This document shows, piece by piece, positions 1-9,839 of a DNA stretch of 25,000 nucleotides. A program made the translations under genes and the position numbers. This DNA is from Prorocentrum cordatum (lineage: Eukaryota > Sar > Dinophyceae > Prorocentrales > Prorocentraceae). The first letter of the stretch is position 1. The number at the start of each line of letters is the position of its first letter. The stretch covers positions 100,001 to 125,000 of the forward strand of contig CAUYUJ010019915.1 of assembly GCA_963575745.1 (NCBI GenBank), written 5' to 3'. The notes below the pieces were generated by a model. That model was not told the DNA's origin, did no database searches, and worked only from the letters and a program-made list of their open reading frames with translations.

Positions 1-390
1 GGGCCGAGCCCGCCGCCGAGGGCACCGCCGAATGCCGACCGTGGGCCTCTCGGGTGTGGCCGAGCGGCCGCGCCTCCGCCCGAGGACGTGCTGCGGCAGT
101 TGCTGCGGTGCGTGCTGCTGATCGCGGTGCTGTCGGGCTACTGGGCCGCCGCGCAGGAGGCCCCAGCGGCTTTGCATCGGCCTCCATGCCCTGCCGTTAC
201 CGACCGAGGAGGAGGAGGAGGAAGGGGGAGGAGGAGGAGGAGGAGGAGGAGGAGGAGGAGGAGGAGGAGGAGGAGGAGGAGGAGGAGGAGGAGGAGGAGG
301 AGGGGGAGGGGGGAGGGGAAGGAGGAGGAGGGGGAGGAGGAGGCGGCGGAGGAGGAGGAGGAGCAGGAGGATGAGGAACACTACGGATGA
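1..390 (+). CDS. Possible 3' part of a coding region entering from the window edge (uncertain)
   Basis: A frame is open from base 1 to a TGA at 388-390, giving 129 residues with no start inside the window. The first ~66 residues are not simple repeat: a Pro/Ala/Arg-rich stretch, then PPEDVLRQLLRCVLLIAVLS, whose hydrophobic part (about residues 33-48) could be a membrane or signal-anchor segment, then a short Ala/Pro/His stretch. After that the frame enters the GGA tract and becomes Arg/Gly- and then Glu-rich, ending EEHYG. A second frame is open over the same bases, as expected in GC-rich DNA next to a GGA tract, so openness is weak evidence. I recognise no family. It could be the end of a real gene, a terminal exon, or chance. 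Confidence 0.2.
   Translation, partial: GPSPPPRAPPNADRGPLGCGRAAAPPPEDVLRQLLRCVLLIAVLSGYWAAAQEAPAALHRPPCPAVTDRGGGGGRGRRRRRRRRRRRRRRRRRRRRRRRRRGRGEGKEEEGEEEAAEEEEEQEDEEHYG
205..375 (+). repeat. GGA trinucleotide microsatellite
   Basis: The GGA repeat is pure over about 227-303 and imperfect on both sides, with extra G runs and one GGC interruption. The strand is purely purine over the core, so it could adopt triplex (H-DNA) structure. It overlaps the open frame above and would encode Arg, Glu or Gly runs depending on frame. Confidence 0.95.
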
Positions 391-533
391 CAACAACATG
401 ACGAATGCGAATGGCAACAACGTGACGAGTAGCAGCACTAATAATGCGAATACTGATAGTTTAATCATAATCGTATAGAGGATACGCGTACGAATGCTCT
501 TAAGAACACGAGTCATAATATTACGAACCGCAC

Positions 534-611
<78 letters not shown>

Positions 612-860
612 TATCATTTATTATTAGTATTGTTAGTACTATTTCTATTATTAGTATCAATATTATTATTATCATTATTCATCGTATTAGTATCATTATT
701 ATTACTATCATTATGATTTTCATCATTATTATTATGATTATTATTATTATTATTATTATTATTTCATTATTATTCTTCTTCTTTTTCTTCTTCTTCTTAT
801 CATTAGTCGTAGTAATACGACTAGTGGCATTTCCCCAATCAGAGCTTGCCTCTGTAGGGG
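391..860 (+). repeat. ATT microsatellite in AT-rich low-complexity DNA
   Basis: Bases 391-530 are AAC/AAT/GCG-flavoured low-complexity DNA. A pure ATT tract of 24 copies runs 535-606. It decays into ATT/ATC/AGT triplets to about 770, then into TTC/CTT triplets to ~800, with unique sequence to 860. The open frame across it is a run of Leu and Ile and is not a protein gene. Confidence 0.9.
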
Positions 861-886
861 TCCTAGCGGATTAAAGGCTGAGGTGA

Positions 887-1148
887 GGTTCGCCGCCGAT
901 TCGGTGGCCGGGCCCGGGTGCCGGGGTGCTCGGGTGCCCGGGTGCCCGGGTGCCCCGGTTCGCCGCCGATTCGGTGGCCGGGCCCGGGTGCCCAGGTGCC
1001 CGGATGCCCGGGTGCCCGGGTTCGCCGCCGATTCGGTGGCCGGGCCAAGGTGCCCAGGTGCCTAGGTGCCCGGGTGCCCTGGTGACGGGTGCCCGGTGCC
1101 CGGGTGGGTGCATGCCCGGGTGCCGGGTGCCCGGGTGCCCGGTGCCCT
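887..1148 (+). repeat. GGTGCCCG minisatellite with three copies of a GC cassette
   Basis: A ~25-bp cassette beginning GGTTCGCCGCCGATTCGG occurs at 887, 957 and 1019, almost unchanged. Each copy is followed by a variable number of GGTGCCCG-type 8-bp units, giving higher-order periods of 70 and 62 bp. After the third cassette the short unit continues alone to about 1148. Confidence 0.9.
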
Positions 1149-1270
1149 GTAGCCCTATATTTTTCTAGCCGTATATCCTTATCGCCCTATAGCCCTATAG
1201 CCCTATAGCCCTATAGTAGCCTTATAACCCTATAGCCCAATAGCCCAATAGCCTATAGCCTTATAGCCCC
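1149..1270 (+). repeat. CCCTATAG octamer array
   Basis: Four perfect tandem copies of CCCTATAG lie at 1185-1216. Degenerate copies (AGCCCTATAT, AACCCTATAG, AGCCCAATAG, GCCTTATAG) fill the rest. The unit resembles, but is not, the plant/dinoflagellate-type telomere repeat CCCTAAA. 1271-1360 is AT-rich spacer with a T run and no gene. Confidence 0.85.
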
Positions 1271-1361
1271 AAACAAATTCTGATTGGGTTTTTCTCCGGT
1301 ATCATTCAGTTTTTTTTTATTTTTAACGTATAATCAGACTATTAGTAATATTACGATAATA

Positions 1362-1735
1362 GGAGGAGAAGGATGAGGAAGAGGGGAGGAGGAGGAGGGG
1401 AGGAGGGGAGGGATGAGGGACCATGGGGGTAGAGGTGGGGATGTGGGAGGGCGCGGGAGGGAGAGGAGGGGGGGAAGGAAGGGGGAGGAGGGGTGGGGGA
1501 ACAGAAGCTGCGAGAGGAGCAGCGGGAGGGGGGAAGAGGAAACGGAGGAGAAGGTGGAGCTCGGGGGGAGGAGGAACGGGAGGACGAGGACGAGGCGGAG
1601 GATGAGGAGGAGGAGGAGGAGGAGGAGGAGGAGGAGGAGGAGGAGGAGGAGGAAGAGGAGGGGGTTAGAGCGAGGAGGGGGTGTAGGAGGAGGCGGAGGA
1701 GGAGTGAAGGAGGAGGAGGAGGAGGAGCGATAGTG
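1362..1735 (+). repeat. Imperfect GGA/GGGA purine tract
   Basis: The + strand is almost entirely purine. The purest part is GAG/GGA at about 1604-1653. Around it are GGGA, GGAA and occasional GCGG interruptions. Open frames in it are Arg/Gly/Glu runs on one strand and Ser/Pro runs on the other, and are not gene evidence. Confidence 0.9.
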
Positions 1736-1955
1736 ATGATGCTCCTGCTGTTGCTGCTGATGATGGTGATGATGATGCTGCTGATGATGATGCTGATGTT
1801 GATGCTGCTGCTGTTGATGATGATGATGCTGGTGATGCTGGTGATGATGATGCAGATGATGCTGATTATGATGATGATCATGATGCCGATTATGATGCTG
1901 CTGATGATGATGCTGCTGCTGATGATGCTGATGATGCTGATGATACTGGTGATTA
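1736..1955 (+). repeat. GAT/GCT trinucleotide tract
   Basis: It abuts the GGA tract directly and consists of interleaved GAT, GCT, GGT and GTT triplets with phase mostly kept for 220 bp. Bases 1956-2200 that follow are pyrimidine-rich unique DNA without a recognisable gene. Confidence 0.9.
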
Positions 1956-2204
1956 TTTGTTCAGGGCCTGGCCCCTGGGTCTCGGGAGGTCTCGGCCTCC
2001 TCCTAGCTCGGCGTCGTTGGTTTCGTCATCCTCCTCATGCCTCTCTCTCTTTCTTCTCATCCTTCTCCGTACCACCCCTTCTTCTGTACCTCCGCCTCCT
2101 CTGGCCGCTCTCCTGATACAGAACTCCTCCCTAGCGAACCCCCAGACCGGGCCAGGAGTTTCGCCTGAGACTTCCTCACCGCTTCTCATCTCCAGGTTCG
2201 AATA

Positions 2205-3300
2205 TTGCTACAACTTCAAGGATGGTGGGCGCGCCGTTTTCAAAATTGAGCTCTCGCCTTCGAGCCGCGCGCACTCGCTGTACAACATTGCAGCCGTTTC
2301 AAGAACGGAGGGCGAACCGTTTTCAAAGTTGAGTTCTCGCATCAGCGCGGCGCACGTTCGTCTTATTTTCTTGCGGCCGTTTCAAGGATTGAGGGGGTGG
2401 GGGCGTCGTTTTCGAAATGCTGCCTTCGTCTCAGCGTCGCGCACACGAGGGGGGCTCTCGCCTTAGCGCCGCACGCATTCGGTTCACAGGCTCGCAGCGG
2501 CCTCACTGGTGCAGGACGTATCCCCTTCAGGTTGTGGCTCTCGCCTCGTCGCTCACACCTTGGCATCACTCGGACGTGTGCACTTTTTCTTGGCTGGGGC
2601 CATCGAGAAGCATCCTCGACCATCGGGCCAACAAAACACGCGCGAAACCGAAAAATGCACAGGGAAGGGACGTCCGAGCGATGGCGAGACACTCGTCTCC
2701 AACCGCGGCAGCAGTTACAGGGGATGCTGGGCGGCTCCTCCTCGAAGCGGAGCTTTCCGCTCACGGCTTCTTCGACTGCAGGAGGCGGGAGGCGGGACCG
2801 AATGCACCGGCTGCACGGATGGGGGGCGATTCCTTTTCGCGCTCGGGCGTTCGTCGGGGACGCCCTGCACACGACGCAGTCAGCCGGAGAGCATGCTGCA
2901 GCTGCGCGGACGGAGGGCGAATCCTCTTTCGCCTTCAGGCGCTCGCTGGCGACGTACTGCAGGTGAGAGCCACGAGCTCGAGCATGCGATGCGGCCACGC
3001 GCCGGGAGGGCGGCTCCTTTCTAAAGCGGGGCGCTCGCCTGGTACTTCCTGGGGGCTCACGGCCAGGCGTAAGCACCTGCGCAAGCGTCACACACGTGAC
3101 ATGGGCGCGGCCCCCTTTGCAAAGCAGGGGTGTCGAGGGACACCTCGCTGAACTATCTGATCCTACCTTTGCGCGTTCCTGTTTTCCCACCGGGAGGATG
3201 CGGGGCAGTCGTTTCTTTCGCAGCGGGGCTTTCGCCAGGCTGCCAGGCACCACGGGCGCGGCGGCTCTTTCAGTGGGGCGCTCCTGGAAGCGGAACGGAC
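2205..3300 (-). repeat. Decayed tandem array of a ~91-bp unit (R91, minus orientation)
   Basis: A motif of the form GGAGGGCG..CC.TTTTCAAA followed by CTCTCGCC recurs. The TTTTCAAA-like core lies at about 2237, 2320, 2409, 2525, 2835, 2925, 3019 and 3109, with further blurred copies at ~2747, ~3210 and ~3267, so the spacing is often 83-94 bp. On the minus strand several units translate to related peptides (RELNFENGAPT, RELNFENGSPS, LRFEEEPPS, FRKEPPS). The first three are out of frame with each other. The same family lies in the other orientation at 19660-20210. A 357-aa minus-strand frame (2363-3436) runs through the array; I do not call it a gene because it follows the repeat and matches no family I know. 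Confidence 0.7.
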
Positions 3301-3483
3301 GGCTTTTTGGGACTTTCCAGGGGGGACTCAGGATGGGAAGGTGTTTTGCAGCATCGCTGGTGCAACTTGGGTTTGTGCTGGCCCTGTTCCTTCCCCTCCA
3401 CATCGTCCTACCACCCTCGTTTTTTCGCCTCTTCATCGCCCTCCTCCCCCTCCTCGCTCTCCGCCTTGGCCAAGTTGCCTCTC

Positions 3484-3699
3484 CAACCCACTGACCACGT
3501 CTGGCAAGTGTTTGACAGGCTCGATGATGAGAGTGTTAATCCCGCATGCAGTGAGTGCGGTATGTATTCGGGATGTACGCTCAAGGGGCTCCACGTGCAA
3601 TGCCCCGGTGAGTTCCGTTCTAATGTTGCCCACAGCCTGGCTTCTACCTGTTTCGGGAAGGAGCCCAGTTGTTTTTGGTGCCCCTATTCGCATTGAACT
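3484..3699 (+). other. Short Cys-rich open stretch, coding status unknown
   Basis: The + frame ending with the TAA-like boundary near 3699 has a protein-like composition from about 3490. It contains the cysteine arrangement CSECGMYSGC and later CPGEF, CFGKE and CFWC. The CxxC-type spacing could suggest metal binding, but the stretch has no credible start or neighbours and lies beside decayed repeat. It may be an exon fragment or chance. Confidence 0.12.
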
Positions 3700-3779
3700 T
3701 CTGGCGCAAGGGGGCTCCCACAGTCAAGCGCTCGAGCCGACCGGAACGACGCCGAACCGTTTCGACGCCGTACGGTCCT

Positions 3780-4200
3780 CTTCCTCTTCCTTTCCGATCT
3801 ACCTCCTCCTTCTCCTCCTCCTCCTCTTCCCCCTCCTCCTCTTACACCCCCTCCTCGCTCCGACATCCTCCTTCTCCCCCTCCTCCTCATCAACATCACC
3901 ATCTTTATCGTCATCATCAGCATCATCATCATCATCATCATCGTCATGATGATCATCATCATCATCATCATCATCAGCAGCATCAGCATCAGCATCAGCA
4001 TCAGCATCAGCATCATCATCACCACTATCATCATCATCGTCATCACCGTCAGCATCGTCATATCATCATCGCCATCATCGTCAACATCGTCATCATCAGC
4101 AACATCAGCATCGCCACCATCATCACCATCATCACCATCATTATCAGTATCAGCTTCATCATCATCGTCAGCGTCATTGCATCGTCATCATCATCACTAT
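3780..4200 (+). repeat. TCC tract followed by CAT/CAG trinucleotide tract
   Basis: 3780-3895 is TCC/CTC-rich. It passes into CAT, CAG and CAC triplets at 3895-4200, including a CATCAG hexamer run at about 3974-4013. Frames through it give poly-Ser, poly-His/Gln and poly-Ile, all repeat by-products. Confidence 0.93.
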
Positions 4201-4221
4201 CCGTCGCCATTTTGGCACACA
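4200..4221 (+). other. Spliced-leader-like sequence (possible relic)
   Basis: The 22 bases from 4200 match the conserved dinoflagellate spliced leader at 18 positions, counting the degenerate first base. They include the unbroken core GCCATTTTGGC (4206-4216). Mismatches are at leader positions 6, 18, 21 and 22. Genomic spliced-leader relics are known in dinoflagellates from mRNA retroposition. Part of the match adjoins a CAT/CGT-rich tract that supplies similar letters, so chance is not excluded. Confidence 0.3.
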
Positions 4222-6600
4222 TTCGCAACACGAGTCCTTGGTGCTTCGAACTTGCCCGCAGCCAAGGGGACTACCCGAAACCTGGGCACAGCTGTTCTTG
4301 CCTTGTTTGCTTCTCACTCCCAGACCCGTTCGGATTTCGATCTCGTGGGCGCCATGGCTCGCACAGACACGGATTCGTTGTACTTTGAGCCTCAGAGTTG
4401 ACCGTTCAGGTCGCCAAGATGAATGGCTCCCTCACCTCGGTCACGGCTCAGGCCTCTGTCTGTGTTGGTTTCTCACGTCAAAGGTTTACGCGTTGCGTTG
4501 GGTGAGCAGAGGGTGAACCTTGCTAAAACAGAGTGCGGGTTGGCCTCGCTCCATTCGTATGCGAACAACAGCGAGATCGGTGACCGCAGCAAAGGTGGTG
4601 GTGACGAGTGCTCGGCCAAGACACCCAGAACGATGCCTCCTCCTCGAGCCAGCTCTCCTGATATGCAGTCGGTGGCCATGCCCGCTGGTTTCAGTGACGA
4701 GTGCGCGTAAGGTTCTGATTAAAGCAGGTATCTCGTTTCTCTCGTATGCTACCGAACATGTGAGGGTGGTAATGAAGTTTACAGGGCATCTCGAAGAACG
4801 TGCTGCGAGCGGTGCCTTCGCCAGAAACAGCTCCCGACACCGTCGATACATTTCGGAAGACCTTCCCTGACGGTTTAGGCTGCGCCATCCTCGCGGGCTC
4901 CCGTGTGTTGCGTTTTGAATTCTTCGTGGTGGTGAGACTAACGAGCAGTTGAGTGTGATGGGTAAGATTCGTAAAGATCTTGGCGCAGCTGGCAGGACTA
5001 AGCTGCTCCTCGCGAAGTGGTCCATCGATGCGTCAGTCGGCGATGGGTTCATCTGTGCAACGGGTGCTGAGACAGATGATACAGTGGCGCTCTTCCGCGA
5101 TGCGAAGCCAGATCCAGTTCAGGACGTGCCCCGCGTTACCTCGTTCGCCTGCAACTTCGAGGACCTCGGGTTCGGAGGCGAACGCTAGATGCTCGTGGAC
5201 AAAGCCGTAGGCCAGTTCAGCCTGCGACGGCCTGGCTGATACTGGGGCTGGTTGACTCGCACAGGCAATTCTCCCTCTGTTGTGTGCAGGTCGATTGCCA
5301 AAGCCACTGCTCCATCTTGGTGTGCGTAGGGCATCGCTTTATCCGTTTTTTTTTCCGGCTGAATCCGCTATCTGTCGCCCCTTTGGGTGCAGGTGGCCTC
5401 TTTGGTAACTGGTATATGTTGAAAGCATTCGACGTCGCGCATAATGCGTTCGTATTGTTCAGTGCTCGGATCAGGCGCTCCCAGTTTGTTTGTGTCAGGT
5501 GTCCCGTGGGCATCTTGTTGGCCTGGCTCTATCTACGGAGTATCCTTATCGCTTCCTTTCTTGTTCCCGCTTCCTGATGTTCTCACTGGGCGCGGGGTCC
5601 CGGTGTCCTATTATGGTATATCGGTTGGGTGTTCACTGGTTCCACTTCGCTCTGGTATCCTGGGCTCGTCGACATCGCATGCCAAGTGTCGATGATGGGG
5701 TTGGATACTATCGTCTCTGCCTCTTTGTCATCTTCTCTACGCTGACTCCCCCCTCTTCTAGAAGATCTTCTGCCGAGTTTGCGTTTAGTGATGATTGGCG
5801 GCTGGCTGTTGGATCAGGGCAGTCGAGCAGAGGCAGCGCAACCTTTTCGAGCGTGTGTAATGCAATCTTTGGTGCGTGGTCGGAAGTTCTTCAGCCGCAG
5901 GATTGGCGCGATGGACGAGTCTGACCGATCGAAGTGCGTTGGCTAGGGGGCCAGGTTGGCATTGCGTGATGCGCATGCTGTGCCGTCGTTTGTCTGCCAC
6001 TTCCTGGCTCTGCTAGGATTGCGTGGCTGTGTGCTATGTTGTCATGCCGCTCTTGCTTCCCGCGCATGCCTCGCACTCCATGGCCCTCTTGGGTGCATGC
6101 GCGCATTGCTATGTTGAGCTGCTGACGTCTGGCTGCCGAGGAAGCGGCTCTCGAACAGGCGCGGGCCCTCCCCCGGCACGAAGTGTCGCGCAAGCGTTTG
6201 CGTGCGCAACGCACCTGCGACTGGTTCAGGTACTTATCGTGTCACACCATGCGCTTATGAACAGTCGTATTTCTTCGCGCAGCGGCCAGTGATCCTGCTG
6301 TCGTGAAAAGAGTGCAGCGACCGATTGCAAACCGCTCGCGCTGTTTTCTGAACGTGGTGTGTCTTTGGGTGTTTAGTGATGTTTCGCCAGTGATTCGCAA
6401 TCGCGCGGCCGTGCCTTTCTTTGAGTTCAAGAGATGGCTGGGGCGCGCAAGAGTTTTCAGAGGTGAGATGTTCGACCGGGCGATATGGTTTCATGTTCAC
6501 CGTGAAACGCATATTGGACAGAGGCAATCGATGACGTCGCGAGTCAGAGTTCATGCGCAGGACAGATTGACGCCGTGGCCGAGCAAATCAAATCAGCGTT
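4222..6600. other. Unique DNA without an identifiable gene
   Basis: Complexity is ordinary and GC moderate here. All frames are short (under about 150 codons) and overlap on both strands without any motif I recognise. No microsatellite, tRNA or rRNA is visible. It could be intergenic or intronic. If the spliced-leader-like site is genuine, the DNA just after it would be the place to look for a processed gene copy, but I see no conserved protein there. Confidence 0.6.
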
Positions 6601-7640
6601 GATCCTCTGTTGTCTAGTAATCGTCTCCGCCGGATTGTTCGCCCTTTTTCTTCCAGCTTTGTTCCCGCCCAGGCTTCCTGGCTCTTTGGGCTCTCCCCCG
6701 CCCTGGTCTGCTCATCTGCTTTTGGGAGGCTCCTGGTTCCCGTGCAAACGGGAGTCTGCGATCGCCCATTTGCCGCTTGCCTCTCAGTCGTTTATCATCA
6801 TTGTGCCGCTGCCTTCCTTTCCTTCGCTTCAGGCCCCGGCTCTGTGGATGCTGGTGGCCTCTCCGTAGGGTGACGCAGCGGCGTGCAGCTCTGTCGCCTG
6901 CTCTTTTGCTTCCTTTGGCGTGGGCGTGGACATAGTGGAAGTCCGCTCGGCTGGGCGCCGCCGCCTCTTGTTGGCCTTTGTGCTGCTCTTGTTCGTCTCT
7001 CTTTCCTCTGGCGTTTCGGGCTTGCTTCCGATTGAGGGGGCGGTCGAAACGCGCGCGCATTTGACCTTGGTTTGCTTGCCCTCGCGTGCGGGAGGCCCTG
7101 GCAAGTTCGAGCGTCCTGCTCTATGTCTCTTTTGGGTCTTCTCGTTGCTGCTGGCGTTGGCTGGGTTGGATCCCGGTCTGCTCGGAGGTAGTTTGGCTCG
7201 CAGAGGCTCGGGTGCGTTGGTGTCCGAGCTGACGGCCCAGCCTCTCCTGCCCGTCCTCTGCTCCACTTCGCAGGCGGGCTGCTGCTGCCGCATCGCCCTT
7301 TCGGGGCGGTCGCCGAGTTTCTGGAGTGCTGCGGGCGGGGCTCCGACCCCGTCGCCTCTGTGCGTTCGGCGGGCGTCACCTCTTGTGGCGCGCAACTGAT
7401 GCGATGAGGGTGTGGCAGCGCACGTCGATTCGTCTCTTTTTGTCAGCGCGCCAGGTCCAGGCAGGTTCGAGCGTGCTCCGCCCGTGCCTGCCGCCGCCAC
7501 CCTCAGGGTGGCTCCCGGACTCTCTCGGGTGGCTAGCCTAAATAAATGTATGGCCCGTTCGCGTCTGACCGCTCCCTCCTCCTTCCTGCTCTGCGTGCTT
7601 CTGTCTGACGTATCCTTGGCGCCCGTCTTCTAAGACTGTC
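6600..7640. other. Pyrimidine-leaning unique DNA with a weak duplication, no gene recognised
   Basis: The + strand is rich in CT with many TCT/CTG words, which leaves long Arg/Pro/Ala-rich frames open on the minus strand (for example 6829-7500). A weak direct repeat is visible: GGCAAGTTCGAGCGTCCTGC at ~7099 versus GGCAGGTTCGAGCGTGCTCC at ~7460. No domain is recognisable, and the minus-strand frames have low-complexity basic composition. I do not call a gene. Confidence 0.5.
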
Positions 7641-7846
7641 TGGCGTCGACTGTGCCCGTTGCCTGCGCTGCTTGTCCTAGCTGGTGTGTACCATTTATTG
7701 CCGTGCTTTGTTTGATTTCACCAGCTTGTCTCTTCGTTCGTCGCCATCGGTCCGCTTGGGGGAATGACGAATTTCATTGTCGTGCCCACTGTCATCGCCA
7801 CCACCATATACATCATCACCCTCGAAAGAGCGTGTTCTACCGCTGC

Positions 7847-8190
7847 TGGCGGAAAACCGGGGGGGTGTCACGGGGGGTTCCTAACCCGTCCCCTCCCCCC
7901 CATGTTTCTTTTTTTCTCCCCCCCCCCCCCCCCCCCTGTTTTGTTTTTTTTTTTTTCTGCTTTTTGTTTTTTCTTTTTATTCTTTCGAAAACCGCGGGGG
8001 GTCACTTACGCTTCGAAACCTACCCCCCCCTCCAAGTCCATCATGAAAAAGGGGGGGGTCACTACCGGTTCGAACCCCCCCCCCTCGAAAACCGAGGGGG
8101 GGGGGTCACTACCGGTTCGAGCCCCCCCCCCCTTCGAAAACCGGGGGTGGTCACTACCGCTTCGGACCCCCCCCCTCCGCTGCCGGCAAA
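7847..8190 (+). repeat. Left arm: array of alternating G-run/C-run units
   Basis: Units of about 45-60 bp have the form G-run, linker TCACTACCGGTTCGA, C-run, linker TCGAAAACCGA, then the next G-run. The first linker lies at 8002 (variant), 8059, 8106 and 8151 (variant). A degenerate copy with a T-rich insertion lies at 7847-7985, including a 19-C run at 7918-7936. Adjacent G and C runs are complementary, so single strands can fold into successive hairpins. Confidence 0.85.
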
Positions 8191-8216
8191 CGATGCCCGC
8201 TCCTCGGGAACAGTTG

Positions 8217-8830
8217 GAGAATGGTGGGGATGTTGGGACAGTGGTGGGAACGGTGGTGGTGGGGACAGTGGTGCTGGGACAGTGGGACAGTGGTGCGGAC
8301 AGTGGTGGGGACGGTGGTGGTGGGGACAGTGGTGAGGGGACAGCGGGACAGTCGTGGGTACAGTGGTGGTGGCGACAGTGGTGAGGGCGGTGGCGAGGAT
8401 GGCGGTGGGAGAATGGGACAGAGGTACAGTAGGGACAGTGGTGGGGACAGTGGGGACAGTGGTGGGAACTGTGGGACAGCTCAGGGGGACAGCGGCGGGG
8501 ACAGTGGGACAGTGGGAACAGTGGGACAGTGGTTGGGGCCGTGGAGAAAGTGGGGAGAGTGGAACCGTGGTGGGAACAGTGGTTGGGACAGTGAGGGGGG
8601 GCGGGGGGTGTGTGTTGTTTTTTTTTTTTTTTTGTGTTCTTTTGCTGGTGTGGAGGGGGGGGGGGTTTTGGGGGTGTGTGGGGGGGGTCTCGCGCGGACA
8701 GTGCGACAGTGGTGGGGGCACTGGTGAGGACAGTGGTGACGGTGGTGGGAACAGTGGGGACAGTTTTGGTGAGGACAGTGGTGCTGGGGACAGCAGTGGG
8801 GGATATAGTGCGGACGGTGGTAGGGACCCA
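8217..8830 (+). repeat. GGGACAGTGGT(G) minisatellite
   Basis: Tandem 9-12-bp units of GGGACAGT(GG)(T) fill the interval between the two inverted arms. A G/T-rich interruption with a long T run lies at about 8590-8690. The + strand carries many GGG tracts at short spacing and could form G-quadruplexes. Open frames here are Gly/Val- or Pro/Thr-rich repeat translation. Confidence 0.9.
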
Positions 8831-8875
8831 GAGTTGTTTGCTGGCGGTGAGCGTGTGGTGGGGGGGTGGGGAGGG

Positions 8876-9205
8876 GCTCGAACCAGTAGTGACCCCCCCT
8901 GGTTTTCCGGAGGGGGGAGTGGGGGGGGGGTCGAACCGGTAGTGACCCCCCCTGGTTTTCGAGAGGGGTGGAGGGGTGGGGTCGAACCAGTAGTGACCCC
9001 CCCCCGATTTCGGGGGGGGGGGCAGGGGGGGTTGGTTCGAACAGTAGTGCCCCCCCCGCGGTTTTCTGGCGGGGGGGGGAGGGGTTCGACACCGGTAGTG
9101 ACCCTCTCTGGTTTTCTGGGGGAGGGGGTTCGACCGGTAGTGATCCGCCCCCCCGGTTTTCCCCGTTTTTCCGGAGGGCGGGGGGCTCAAAACGGTAGTG
9201 CCCCC
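8876..9205 (-). repeat. Right arm: same G-run/C-run unit in inverted orientation
   Basis: The reverse complement of the left-arm linker (TCGAACCGGTAGTGA and variants) appears seven times, at about 8878, 8931, 8982, 9036, 9085, 9129 and 9185. Copies are separated by C-runs, GGTTTTC(CG)GA linkers and G-runs. The arms are divergent rather than perfect, so this is an old or continuously shuffled inverted repeat. Confidence 0.85.
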
Positions 9206-9244
9206 ATGGAAGGGGGGGTGGGGGGGTTAGGGGAGGGGGGGGGA

Positions 9245-9382
9245 TTTTTTTATTTTTTTTTTTGTATTTTTTCTTTTTTTTTTTTTTTTTTTTCTTTTTT
9301 TTTTTTGTTTTTTTTTTTTTTTGTTTTTTTTATTCTTTTTTTTTTTTTTTTTTTTTTTTTTCTTTTATTTTGTTTATTTTTT

Positions 9383-9413
<31 letters not shown>

Positions 9414-9515
9414 GTTTTGCCGGGGGAGGCGGGGGGGGGGTTCGAGCAGGGGGGGGGGATTTTCGGAGGGGGGGGGACCCCCGGGTTCGGAGGAAGGGGG
9501 GGGAGTTCTCCACAG
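9245..9515 (+). repeat. Oligo-T tract followed by oligo-G DNA
   Basis: 9245-9418 is nearly all T, with isolated A, C or G interrupting runs of up to about 20. At 9419 composition switches abruptly to G runs (GGGGGAGGCGGGGGGGG) up to 9515. The frames here are Phe or Lys runs and have no coding meaning. Confidence 0.92.
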
Positions 9516-9534
9516 TAAAGCGGCGGTGGATCAC

Positions 9535-9732
9535 GCTCTCTCTCACCATCAGGAGCATCACTGTCCTTCTCGTCATCGTCATACTCCCCATCTTCATCAT
9601 TGCCATGCTCATCAGCATAATTGTCGTGCCTAGCATCATCATCATACCCTTCATCAGCACGACCATCAGCAACATCACCATACTCGCCAGTCTCTCCCTC
9701 ATTCTCTTCCGCGTCCCAAATTTCATCGTTGC

Positions 9733-9791
<59 letters not shown>

Positions 9792-9801
9792 CCATCAGCA
9801 C

Positions 9802-9839
<38 letters not shown>

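Noticed and set aside
3608-3635. GTGAGT...TTCTAAT...CCCACAG, a perfect-looking 28-base intron
   Set aside because: It is too short for usual spliceosomal introns outside special lineages, and there is no surrounding gene to support it; probably coincidence.
8006-9190. 394-codon minus-strand frame rich in Pro, Thr and His
   Set aside because: It runs through both inverted G/C-run arms and the GGGACAGTGG minisatellite, so openness follows from the repeat.
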